A stretch of 37,626 nucleotides of DNA, taken from the NCBI GenBank assembly GCA_000174895.1, contig ACOK01000088.1, forward strand, positions 1-37,626, in the 5' to 3' direction. Source of the DNA: Ruminococcus flavefaciens FD-1 (GTDB lineage Bacteria; Bacillota; Clostridia; Oscillospirales; Ruminococcaceae). This document shows positions 21,530 through 29,696 of the stretch, piece after piece (the first letter of the stretch is position 1; the number at the start of each line of letters is the position of its first letter). The position numbers were made by a program, and so were the translations under genes. Below the pieces are notes generated by a model that saw only the letters and a list, made by a program, of their open reading frames with translations, had not been told where the DNA came from and ran no database searches.

Positions 21530-24529
21530 ATGAAGATGAAGAAATTTGCAGCCGCCGCTATGGCGTTTGCACTGGTAGGTGCTTCTGCACCTATCGCAGA
21601 AAGCATAGCCCCTGAGCTTGCACTGACTGTAAATGCAGCTGACGCTGCAGAAACATTCTATACCTCTCTCCCCATCGTTTCCCACAAAAACGTAGGTATA
21701 TACAAGGATGACAAGTCCGCTACATTCAAAATGAGCGGAAGGATCTACAATAACGGTATTGTTTTCCGTGAGCACACTAATACCACTTCCGAGATAACAT
21801 TTGATGTTTCATCAGCAAAATCCCTCTCTTTCACTCTCGGCCACATCGAAAACGCTAACAAATACGACTCAGGAATCAAAGTCTATGTAGATGATAAACT
21901 CACTGATACCATCGAACTGAAATGGACCATGAACGCTTACAAGTATGATATGGACGTTTCAAAGGCTAAGCAGGTATCATTCATAATGGAAAACGGTTAT
22001 GCAGCTAACTACGCTCTGGGCGATATCACAACAGATACAGACAAGCCGGCCATTCCGTCAACAAGAACTATTTATAAGGATATGTCCAGCGTTATAGGCG
22101 GTGCATACGATGGAGACAAAATTAAACTGTATCCCGGCACTGATGAGACCAAATCCTTCAACATGAACGGCAGAACTTACCACGAAGGTATTACTTTCAG
22201 TCATGGATATAAGGGTGATGTTGCTACAATTGGTTTCAATGTAGAGAACTGTTCAAAGCTGAACTTCACATTAGGTAACATCGACGGTACCGAAAGTGCA
22301 GATGGTGTATTCAATTTCTACATCGACGGCAAGCTTGTCGATACCAAGAAAGTTTCATACGGCGAACCTCTCAAGGATTGCAGCATAGCTATACCAAAGG
22401 GTTCAAGCTACCTCAGAATGGAATTCGCAGGTGAAGGAAACTGTGCTTACGGTGCAGGCGATATCCAGCTGGATGATCTTGCTGTTTCCAAAAAGGCTGC
22501 TGTTCCTGAGTTCAAGGATTCAAAGTCACTTCTCGAAAGCGCTTATGATCTTAACAAAGCCACTATTTACTACGGTGACGAAAAGGGCAAAAGCTTCAAT
22601 GTAAACGGACGTTCATACTATCAGGGAATTAACTTCGACACATCTTCAAGCAATCCTACAGGCGCTGTTTCTTTCAATGTGGAGAATCATGATAAGATCT
22701 CATTCTCAGTGGGAAGACAGGACTCACAGAATGCTCAGGGTGGTTCACTCGGTGTATTCATAGATAATAAGGAGATCGAAAAGATCCCTCTTTCTCCGGA
22801 TATGCTGACAACTGATTATGAATTCGATGTCAAGGACGCTAAAAATATCCGCTTCGTATGCAGTGCTTATGCTTCTCACTATGCAATGATGGATGTCAAA
22901 GTTGACGATCTTTCAGCAGGTCTTGATTCAACGGTTGCTGAAACTAAGGATACAGCAAGCCTTATCAAGAGTGCATTCAACTATGAAAAAGATGCTTTTA
23001 CTATTTATTCAGGTGAATCCGACAAGGAAGCATTCAACATGAACGGCAGAACATATCATGACGGTTTTATAGTCGTAGGAGACTATAACCCTATAGTTCA
23101 TAATATTTCATTAAACGTTGAAGATTTTGAAAAGATCACATGGGATACAGGCAGCCTTGATAGCTGGGAAAACGACCACGAAGGCTATGTAAATGTTTAC
23201 CTTGATAACGAACTGAAAGAGAAGATCGATCTCACACTGAATATTCCGATCACCGAGACAAGTCTTGATGTTTCCAAGGGTAAGGTTCTCCGCTTTGAGT
23301 TCCACCTGAACAGTGCTTATCTCAAGTACGGTATCGCAAATATCAGAGCCGATAAACTTGCACCGGTGAATGCTCCTTCCATCCCTGAATATAAGGATGA
23401 AAATGAGTTCATCAAGTCAGGATTCAAGGCTGTAAATGTCACAAAATATACAGGCGGATCTGACGAAGCTAATTCATTTACTGTCGGTGGCAAGAAATAC
23501 TATTCCGGTTTCGTATTCCCACGTACAGGCAGTGTTGCTCCCTGTACAGTAAGCTTCAATACAGAAAACGTTGACGGAATGAAGTTCTCTATCGGTGTTG
23601 CTAACAGGGTTTACGATTCTGATTCAGTTACATTGAATATCTTTAAGGATAATGTATTGTATAAAACTTTCAGTATCAAAGGAAACAGCGAACCTTTCCC
23701 ATTCGGACTCGATACAAAGGACTGCAAAGTTGTAAGATTTTCTGTTAACTCCAGCCCGGCAGTTAATCCGGCTATTTACGATATGGAACTCGGTGAATTC
23801 GATCCTGCTTCTCTGACTACTACAACTACTGCTCCTGTTACAACAACTGCCAAGCCTCTCACAGACCTCTTCGGCGATATCAACGGCGATGGTATCATAG
23901 ACGGCCGTGACGCTACTGTACTTCTCACATATTATGCTAAGACTTCAACAGGCTACAAAGGAAGCCTTATGAAGTTTATGGAAGAACAGAATATCATCCA
24001 GACAACTACAACAGGTACAGGTACAGAAACTACTACCACAACTGCTGAAGTTACAACAAAGGCTGAAGATACCACAACAAAGCCTGAGACCACAACTGCT
24101 AAGGCTGACTCAACTACAACAACCACTAAAAAGCCTGAGGAACAGACTACAACTACAGCAATTGCTGATGAACCAAACGATTACGGTTTCTATGAAGTAA
24201 AGAATGCTCCTGCTTCAGGTGTAAGCGTAAAGGCACTTTCAGGCACATGGGAAAATGCAGATAAGCCGAATCAGTACCTTTACATCAAGGGTGACGATAT
24301 CTACAGCGGTACTTTCCGATTAGGCGATACTACAACTACCGAATCCGAAGGTATTATCAAGCTTGAATACGGCATCACACTCAGCGGTACTAAGGAATTC
24401 TGGTACAATCTCTACGACAAGAACGGTAAGTTCGTTATGGGATTCAGTGTAACAGGTGAACTTCCTCTGACAGATCTCTATGCAGGTCAGTCGGGATCTC
24501 CTCACTTCAAGAGCACTCCTATAGTATAA
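21530..24529 (+). CDS. Secreted protein with five NPCBM-like modules and a single-loop dockerin-like segment
   Basis: A 999-residue extracellular protein with no recognisable catalytic domain. Signal peptide 1-37. Five tandem modules of about 140-150 residues follow (approx. 40-175, 180-325, 330-475, 480-625, 630-775), each marked by a turn of the form nGrxYxxG: MSGRIYNNG, MNGRTYHEG, VNGRSYYQG, MNGRTYHDG, VGGKKYYSG. A strand with FNVEN or similar and an xVYxDxK hairpin follow in each, as in NPCBM carbohydrate-binding modules. A Thr-rich linker leads to GDINGDGIIDGRDATVLLTY (783-802), one calcium loop and helix of a dockerin followed by TSTGYKGSLMKFMEE instead of a second loop; then a second long Thr-rich linker (830-890) and a C-terminal beta-rich module (about 895-999). 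Binding of plant or host glycans is likely. AGGAGG precedes the ATG. Confidence 0.85.
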   Translation: MKMKKFAAAAMAFALVGASAPIAESIAPELALTVNAADAAETFYTSLPIVSHKNVGIYKDDKSATFKMSGRIYNNGIVFREHTNTTSEITFDVSSAKSLSFTLGHIENANKYDSGIKVYVDDKLTDTIELKWTMNAYKYDMDVSKAKQVSFIMENGYAANYALGDITTDTDKPAIPSTRTIYKDMSSVIGGAYDGDKIKLYPGTDETKSFNMNGRTYHEGITFSHGYKGDVATIGFNVENCSKLNFTLGNIDGTESADGVFNFYIDGKLVDTKKVSYGEPLKDCSIAIPKGSSYLRMEFAGEGNCAYGAGDIQLDDLAVSKKAAVPEFKDSKSLLESAYDLNKATIYYGDEKGKSFNVNGRSYYQGINFDTSSSNPTGAVSFNVENHDKISFSVGRQDSQNAQGGSLGVFIDNKEIEKIPLSPDMLTTDYEFDVKDAKNIRFVCSAYASHYAMMDVKVDDLSAGLDSTVAETKDTASLIKSAFNYEKDAFTIYSGESDKEAFNMNGRTYHDGFIVVGDYNPIVHNISLNVEDFEKITWDTGSLDSWENDHEGYVNVYLDNELKEKIDLTLNIPITETSLDVSKGKVLRFEFHLNSAYLKYGIANIRADKLAPVNAPSIPEYKDENEFIKSGFKAVNVTKYTGGSDEANSFTVGGKKYYSGFVFPRTGSVAPCTVSFNTENVDGMKFSIGVANRVYDSDSVTLNIFKDNVLYKTFSIKGNSEPFPFGLDTKDCKVVRFSVNSSPAVNPAIYDMELGEFDPASLTTTTTAPVTTTAKPLTDLFGDINGDGIIDGRDATVLLTYYAKTSTGYKGSLMKFMEEQNIIQTTTTGTGTETTTTTAEVTTKAEDTTTKPETTTAKADSTTTTTKKPEEQTTTTAIADEPNDYGFYEVKNAPASGVSVKALSGTWENADKPNQYLYIKGDDIYSGTFRLGDTTTTESEGIIKLEYGITLSGTKEFWYNLYDKNGKFVMGFSVTGELPLTDLYAGQSGSPHFKSTPIV

Positions 24530-24564
24530 TCGCTGTCTGATGATACAGCTTAATAAATGAATAA

Positions 24565-24610
24565 TTGCTCCCTGTGATCTCATCCGATCATGGGGAGCAA
24601 AATGTTTTTA
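24565..24610 (+). terminator. Terminator of the NPCBM-repeat protein gene
   Basis: TTGCTCCC...GGGGAGCAA, a 15-bp stem with two G.T pairs (24565-24579 with 24586-24600), followed by a T run. Confidence 0.85.
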
Positions 24611-24639
24611 TAAAAGGGGCGCTATATAAATCAAATTAA

Positions 24640-24975
24640 GGCAACACCGCACAAAGCTTGTGCTGAAGATGCGGTGACAGATTTTTCGTCAGATTGTATA
24701 GAAATTCCGCAGGCATACTATCGTATGTCAAGGGATTTCTGTGCAAGATGACGGAAAATATGTCCGCAGATTCAGAACCTGTCCACATAGGGTGAATGTA
24801 CGGATTATCAGGCATAATTTTGTCGGTGACAAGGCAAAAATCCGCCGACGGGCTGTCGCCCTTCAAGGATTTTTAACGCAGTCACCGGCAAAATTTGACG
24901 AAAAGACGTGCATGAATCCCTATGTGGACAGGTTCTCAGTGCAAAGCCGTCAGGCGGGCTTTGTGCGGTGTTGCC
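24640..24975 (+). mobile_element. Alpha miniature element carrying a nested beta element
   Basis: Perfect 18-bp inverted ends GGCAACACCGCACAAAGC, flanked by TTAA on both sides (24636-24639 and 24976-24979). Total 336 bp, exactly 172 (the empty copy at 26372) + 161 (beta) + 3 (beta target duplication). Same orientation as the other alpha copies. Non-coding. Confidence 0.92.
24775..24935 (+). mobile_element. Beta miniature element (161 bp) inserted in alpha
   Basis: Perfect 18-bp inverted ends GAACCTGTCCACATAGGG. Flanked by TCA (24772-24774 and 24936-24938), while the uninterrupted alpha copy reads a single TCA at the same point, so this is a clean insertion with a 3-bp duplication. Confidence 0.92.
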
Positions 24976-25017
24976 TTAAGTAACCGCCATTTATTCATAG
25001 CATATATTTCCCAAAAA

Positions 25018-25039
25018 GACCGCAGAATCTCCTGCGGTC
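25018..25039 (-). terminator. Terminator of the ATPase gene
   Basis: Minus strand GACCGCAG...CTGCGGTC (8-bp stem, 6-nt loop) followed by TTTTT. Confidence 0.85.
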
Positions 25040-25049
25040 ATAATTATTA

Positions 25050-26345
25050 CTATATACAAAACGCTGCATACAGCGGAACGACTTTTTTGCTGTCCTCAAA
25101 TGCAAAGTTCTTCGCAGACAGCTTTATCGCATACTCAGGCTTATAGGTATCCATATACACACGCAGGCTTTTCGCCTTGGTATTATCGGCACTTTTGACC
25201 TCTATGGGTATCAGCTTTCCGTCACGCTGTATGATAAAATCTACCTCTGCACCACGTTCTGATTCCCAGTAGTATGTGCGGTAGCCGTTCATGATAAGCT
25301 GATTGTTAGCGTAATTCTCAGCCATGCCGCCTTTGAACTCATTTATCTCATCGACCATGTACAGCACATCATTGGCATTCAGATTTTTCTTAGCGCAAAG
25401 CAGTCCCAGGTCAGAAACATAGATCTTGAATGAGTCGATATCTTTGTAGTTCTCAAGGGGCTTCTTTATCTGCTCCGCCCTGTAAACCTGAGAAACAATG
25501 CCTGACAGACCGAGCCACTCAATAGCGTTCTCAAACTCCGAGGCTCTTGCACCCTTCTTTATCAGCTTATACTGGAAACGTGTATTCTTCTTTGACAGCT
25601 GAACAGTGACGTTGTCGTAGCAAAGACGGGTTTTCTTGATCTCATTGGTAGTGTTGTACTTGCTCATATCGTCAAGATATCCGAGCAGAATGGTGTCCTG
25701 AGTGTGACGTACCAGCAAATAGTCCTTAGTCTGAGCGAACTGCTGAACGCATTCCGGCATTCCTCCTACTATCAGATATTGACGGTATAACTGCATAGCG
25801 GCATCGTGTAAAGCACTTGGCATAGGAGTATCGTCCTCAAAATGCCCGCGAATCTCCTTAACGAGATCAGCTTCATCCATAGCAATAAGGAACTCCTCCA
25901 TGTCCATTGGATACATAGTCTTTATATCGACCTTGCCGACAGGAAACGAGAACTGCTTACGGTTTACAGCAACTCCCAGCAGACTTCCTGCAACGATGAT
26001 ATGATACTGAGGCGCTTCTTCACAGAAGTATTTGAGAGAAGTAAGCGCACGTTCGCAGAGCTGTACCTCGTCAAATATTATCAGCGTTTTCTCGGAAACG
26101 ATGGTAGTTCCTGCGATATGTGAAAGGATCGGAAGCAGATATGCAGGACTTATATTTTCTGCAAATGTATCAGCCAGCTTCGGATCAGTCTCAAAATTGA
26201 AGTATGCCACGTTGTCATAGTTGTTCCGACCGAATTCAAGTAAAGCATAGGTCTTGCCGACCTGTCTTGCCCCCTGAAGGATAAGAGGCTTTCGGTTCGG
26301 ACTTTTCTTCCATTCTGCCAGATATTCAGATATCTTTCGGTACAT
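25050..26345 (-). CDS. AAA_14 ATPase with DUF4143 C-terminal domain
   Basis: A 431-residue cytosolic ATPase of the common but functionally obscure AAA_14/DUF4143 group. Walker A GARQVGKT lies at about residues 24-31, Walker B LIIFDEVQL at about 88-96, followed by SLKYFCEEAPQYHIIVAGS as in this family. The C-terminal DUF4143 part ends with a restriction-nuclease-like pattern EVDFIIQRDGKLIPIEVKS (about residues 380-398), where E-V-D and E-V-K match a PD-(D/E)xK core. Members are suspected of roles in mobile elements or toxin-like systems, but no function is established. GAGGTG sits before the ATG at 26345. The gene is bracketed by two alpha elements in the same orientation, so it may be a passenger of them. 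Confidence 0.9.
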   Translation of the reverse strand: MYRKISEYLAEWKKSPNRKPLILQGARQVGKTYALLEFGRNNYDNVAYFNFETDPKLADTFAENISPAYLLPILSHIAGTTIVSEKTLIIFDEVQLCERALTSLKYFCEEAPQYHIIVAGSLLGVAVNRKQFSFPVGKVDIKTMYPMDMEEFLIAMDEADLVKEIRGHFEDDTPMPSALHDAAMQLYRQYLIVGGMPECVQQFAQTKDYLLVRHTQDTILLGYLDDMSKYNTTNEIKKTRLCYDNVTVQLSKKNTRFQYKLIKKGARASEFENAIEWLGLSGIVSQVYRAEQIKKPLENYKDIDSFKIYVSDLGLLCAKKNLNANDVLYMVDEINEFKGGMAENYANNQLIMNGYRTYYWESERGAEVDFIIQRDGKLIPIEVKSADNTKAKSLRVYMDTYKPEYAIKLSAKNFAFEDSKKVVPLYAAFCI

Positions 26346-26371
26346 ATCATCACCTCACGTGTTATTTTTAG

Positions 26372-26543
26372 GGCAACACCGCACAAAGCTTGTGCTGAAG
26401 ATGCGCCGACAGATTTTTTCGTCAGATTGTATAGAAATTCCGCAGGCATACTGACGTATGTCAAGGAATTTCTGTGCAAGATGACGGAAATATGTAAGCA
26501 GATTCAGTGCAAAGCCGTCAGGCGGGCTTTGTGCGGTGTTGCC
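26372..26543 (+). mobile_element. Alpha miniature element, uninterrupted copy (172 bp)
   Basis: Perfect 18-bp inverted ends as in the other copies, flanked by TTAG on both sides (26368-26371 and 26544-26547). It lies 26 bp upstream of the ATPase start codon, so the ATPase promoter must be within it or beyond it. Serves as the empty-site reference for beta. Confidence 0.92.
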
Positions 26544-26551
26544 TTAGCATT

Positions 26552-26734
26552 ATTATATCATAAAAGCGAAGCGTTATGATATAATTGCCCGATTTGCAGG
26601 GAGCAGATCGAAGATCTGCGCATCTGCAAGGGCTTTAAATAATGTATAATGAATGCTTTTGCATTCATTATATCATATATTCGTGTAGAAATCAAGAGAT
26701 TATTACGAAATATTCACGTAAATCTACACGAATA
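26552..26734. repeat. Three consecutive perfect 12-bp inverted repeats
   Basis: ATTATATCATAA (26552-26563) with 26574-26585; TATAATGAATGC (26645-26656) with 26661-26672; TATTCGTGTAGA (26678-26689) with 26723-26734. A shorter GCAGATC/GATCTGC pair (26603-26619) lies between. The stretch 26544-26865 holds no gene; 26735-26830 shows nothing more. Confidence 0.75.
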
Positions 26735-26830
26735 ATTCGGATACTTATTCTATTATTTCTATTAATGTGTATGTAGTAATAAGAATACTTTCTGACAGCT
26801 GACTTTTTGTACACATTTGCCGCTAAAATG

Positions 26831-26858
26831 CAATATGCGGGGATATCCCCGCATATTG
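26831..26858 (-). terminator. 28-bp perfect palindrome after the dockerin fragment
   Basis: CAATATGCGGGG pairs with CCCCGCATATTG around ATAT, just after the stop of the minus-strand dockerin frame, followed on that strand by a short T-rich run. Confidence 0.7.
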
Positions 26859-26865
26859 ATAAGTC

Positions 26866-27447
26866 TTATTCTGGAAGTGAAGAAATAAGTTTCAGCATAT
26901 ATCTCTGAATTGCAAGTGCGTCCTTATTTGTTAATCCGTCACCATTTCCGGATACATCACCATATTTAATGCCTTTAGCTGTAATGTGAGCTTTATCTGT
27001 ACCGTTTTCGCCGTATTTGCTCGGATTTGAGAGATTCTGCATGATGAGAACAGCATCGGAAATATCTACAGTTCCGTCGATATTAGCGTCTCCGTAAACA
27101 TAGTTGCCCTTCTTCAACACTTTACACTTCAGCTGAACAACATCAAAATCAGAGTTGTAGACCGAGATCACAGCTTCTCCTTCGCCGAGTGCAGTAATTA
27201 CTCCGTTCTTTGAAACAACAGCAACATTTGTATCATTAGATCTGTATGTCAATCCTGTCTGGTTTGCCTTGATAGTATACTGTCCGCCGTTTTCGAGAGT
27301 GATGTCCGAGACATCTATCTTTAATTCTGACTGTGTTGGTTTTATTGAAGTTGTAGTTGTTGTCGTGGTAGTAGTTGCTTTTGTTGTTGTACGTGTGGTA
27401 GTTGTAGTTTTTGTAGTACTGCCTGTTACAGGCATCACTATATCCAC
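26866..27447 (-). pseudogene. 3' part of a broken surface gene: Thr linker, Ig-like domain, dockerin
   Basis: A frame encoding a Thr-rich linker (residues 9-33), a Big_2-type bacterial Ig-like domain (about 38-112, with TYRSNDTNVAVVSKNGVITA) and a complete duplicated dockerin (about 114-193: YGDANIDGTVDISDAV, the spacer NPSKYGENGTDKAHIT, then GDVSGNGDGLTNKDALAIQ). The dockerin is of the Ruminococcus type and intact. There is no signal peptide and no ribosome site; the only start is a GTG at 27447, inside the end of the preceding frame, which does carry a signal peptide. I infer that 26866-27770 was one gene, broken by a frameshift or small deletion near 27438-27447. Coupled re-initiation is an alternative, but the product would stay in the cytosol. 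Confidence 0.75.
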
Positions 27448-27770
27448 AGGTTTGTTCTTCCATCGAAAAATGCATACACGTATAAATCGGAATAATGCGC
27501 TTCGCCGCTTGATATGAAAAGTTCAGGAGTACCGTCTGAATTAATGTCATATAATTCATATCTTGCTAAATCGCTCATAAAATTTTCATCATCTTCAAAC
27601 TCCCATAATGTACGTGCAAAAGCCTCTCCCCAGGAGTCGTATGTGTAATCTACATCGACATAATACTCTCCGTCCGCTTTAACTGCCGCTGACAAAGAAT
27701 TATAATGTGGAATAAAAGAAACAACCATTCCCAGTGCAGTGATAAAAGATAATACCTTTTTAGTTTTCAT
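27438..27770 (-). pseudogene. 5' part of the broken dockerin gene: signal peptide and start of a catalytic or adhesion domain
   Basis: A 110-residue frame with a normal signal peptide (MKTKKVLSFITALGMVVSF, cleavage near LSAAVKA) and AAGGAG eight bases before its ATG at 27770. The mature part includes YELYDINSDGTPELFISSGE, a Ca-binding-like, FG-GAP-like turn, and then DLYVYAFFDGRTNL, after which it stops abruptly. The stop falls 10 bases inside the next frame, which supplies linker and dockerin. Such domains are normally followed by a longer beta-rich body, so a deletion as well as a frame change is likely. Whether a truncated secreted peptide is made is unknown. Confidence 0.7.
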
Positions 27771-27811
27771 AAACTCAACTCCTTCTTACTTCAGAATATT
27801 TCGGATAATCG

Positions 27812-27833
27812 GAGAGCGGGATATCCCGCTCTC
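27812..27833 (-). terminator. 22-bp perfect palindrome after the L,D-transpeptidase frame
   Basis: GAGAGCGGGATATCCCGCTCTC directly follows the minus-strand stop, without a strong T run. Its GGGATATCCC centre is the same as in the palindrome at 26831-26858. Confidence 0.6.
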
Positions 27834-28424
27834 TCATTGTATAAGTATTTTTGGACCTTTACTGCTGTCAAGCCGTTTAAGGATATACAGCATATCATAT
27901 TCCGGAACAGCCACACAGCCTGCTGTATAGCTGCCTGTCATGCAGTGAAGAAATATAGCCGAGCCTTTACCTGCGATCACAGGAGACATATTGTAGTTGA
28001 TAACTACCGAATACTTGTATGCCTGCGGATAGTCTATCAGGTGTTCTGAGCTGTTCCATGTGATGTTACTGCTTTCGACCCATTGATTGTAGAGCGGTGA
28101 CTCCATATCATCCACCCAGTAGCAGTTACCGTTTATCTGCCGATATTCGATATCAAGTCCATTGAAGGATTCCGTACCGAATGCAAATCCCAGCGGAAAT
28201 ATGCCTTTTGGCGTACAATAGTCCCCTTCCCTACTTTTGTCGGATACTCCGTTTTTGCCGACTGCTCCATTAGTTTCAAGCACGCAGTCCCATGCTGAAC
28301 CGTTCTTTTCATACATTGCCGCAACACAGGAACTGCCGCTTGAATCAATTGTTATCAACTGCTGAGCATCACCGATATCGCTGAATGACAGTCCGTTTTT
28401 ATCCAGATAACTGCCGAGGTCACT
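27834..28424 (-). pseudogene. L,D-transpeptidase (YkuD) domain, in frame after a TGA
   Basis: Encodes about 196 residues that continue, in the same frame, directly after the TGA ending the preceding gene. First comes SDLGSYLDKNGLSFSDIGDA, then QQLITIDSSGSSC and the YkuD fold with VGKNGV, TPKGIFPLGFAFG, and the catalytic block IFLHCMTGSYTAGCVAVPEY, whose Cys codon is 27915-27917. YkuD enzymes cross-link peptidoglycan or attach proteins to it outside the membrane. There is no signal peptide and no good start codon; TTG at 28358 with GGTGA upstream is the best but cuts into the domain edge. I therefore read this as the C-terminal half of one 484-residue membrane-anchored enzyme interrupted by a stop codon. 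Confidence 0.75.
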
Positions 28425-29288
28425 TCAATAGAAGCTGATATTGTATGAAGCTACCCAGCCGTAGTAGTCACCGTCGTCTGAATCATAAAGCTCATACCAG
28501 TATGTCGAACCGTCGAAATACTGATTTACAGCAGTTACGTGCCAGCCATGTGTCAGATCATGACGTTCATATGTAGCCGCACCGCCATCTATAAGATATG
28601 ATCTTGTCAGACCATCTACCTTGTTTCCGCTTGGTGAATAGATAGTGCCGTATTTGGTACATGAAGAAACTGAAGCACTTTGTTGAGGTACATATATCAT
28701 ATGTTCACCGTTATATTTCATAGAAACTCTACTGCCTGCCACTCCATCACTATTATACGGAGTAACATAGAAAACGAAATTAGAAACAGTTGAACCATCC
28801 TCATAAAGATAAGATCTGTCATATGATGTACCTGATTTACGCAAAACGTTTTTCTGTCCTTCAAAATCAGCATATACTTCATATGTAAAATAAGAGTAAT
28901 TTCCACTTACTGACATAAGTAATAAAGTACCATTTCCGGAACACGGCTGAGGATCAACGGAAATTGAAGCTGTTGCAGGTGGAGCAGTAGCCTTAACCGT
29001 TGTAGGAGCCGGAGTAGTTGTTTCTTTGGTGGTGGTAACCCTTTTCGTTGTTGTCTTTTTGGTAGTTGTTTCAGTTGTCGTCGTTGAGGCTTCTGTCGTT
29101 GTCTGTGTAGTTTCTGCTATTGTGGTTGTTATTGATGATTCTGCTGTCTGTGGCGATTTATCTCCTTTCAGCAGCTTGAAAAATACCAGACCAAGTATAG
29201 CTATTATCATGATCAGTATTATGGTAACAAGCACAAATAATACAGTTTTCTTAGGATTTTTCTCATTGTAGTTCCAGTTATCATTCAT
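28425..29288 (-). CDS. Membrane-anchored protein with Thr-rich linker and SH3-like domain (truncated by TGA)
   Basis: A 287-residue product with a short cytosolic head, one membrane span (about residues 16-40), a Thr-rich linker (52-88), a beta-sandwich-like segment (about 100-195) and a C-terminal SH3-like cell-wall-binding domain (about 205-286: HGWHVTAVNQYFDGSTYWYE, YGWVASYNISFY). The start at 29288 is chosen because AAGGA lies 9 bases upstream; the frame open from 29372 has no such site. It ends at TGA (28425-28427) and the frame then continues into a YkuD transpeptidase domain, the natural partner of an anchor plus SH3 arrangement. TGA acts as an ordinary stop elsewhere in this window (for example aroC), so a nonsense mutation is the simplest explanation. 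Confidence 0.8.
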   Translation of the reverse strand: MNDNWNYNEKNPKKTVLFVLVTIILIMIIAILGLVFFKLLKGDKSPQTAESSITTTIAETTQTTTEASTTTTETTTKKTTTKRVTTTKETTTPAPTTVKATAPPATASISVDPQPCSGNGTLLLMSVSGNYSYFTYEVYADFEGQKNVLRKSGTSYDRSYLYEDGSTVSNFVFYVTPYNSDGVAGSRVSMKYNGEHMIYVPQQSASVSSCTKYGTIYSPSGNKVDGLTRSYLIDGGAATYERHDLTHGWHVTAVNQYFDGSTYWYELYDSDDGDYYGWVASYNISFY

Positions 29289-29372
29289 ATGCTCACGTCC
29301 TTGCTTTTGATTTAGAATAAGTAAAAACAGTGCCACATAATCAACCATTTGCGGCACGACTTTTATATTCAT

Positions 29373-29696
29373 ATTTTACCATAATCCATTCTTATGTTCA
29401 ATATTATTTGTGTAAATCGTTGTGTAAAAAGTCAAAGTTTTACGTTGCGTACAATTTGAAAGCCCTGTAATTGGTTGTTTTGACGAGGCAAGAAGACTAT
29501 AAGCTGTCATATCCACCGGCGATTATACAAGCAGTAAACTCTCGATAAGAGTAACGTTTTTTACAAGCATCATAACAGACTATGGAAGTAGGATATCACC
29601 AGATTTATCAGGATTTAATTATAATACATCAGCCGTTTTCTTTACATTGGAAAGCAACTGAATCACTTCAATAACACTTCATATTCCTCTTATTTA
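29373..29696. other. Intergenic stretch without recognisable features
   Basis: AT-rich sequence between the anchor-protein gene and the CRISPR-like repeat. I see no coding frame with a ribosome site, no tRNA and no clear hairpin terminator. Confidence 0.5.

Noticed and set aside
27334..27420. Short-period repeats in the DNA at 27334-27420, 29020-29120 and 24000-24160, considered as possible CRISPR or satellite arrays
   Set aside because: They translate in frame to Thr-rich linkers of secreted proteins and have no fixed repeat-spacer structure.
28425..28427. The in-frame TGA as a selenocysteine or tryptophan codon
   Set aside because: TGA is an ordinary stop elsewhere in the window and TGG is used freely for Trp. 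I see no SECIS-like hairpin right after the TGA, and the position is not a catalytic Cys in this family.
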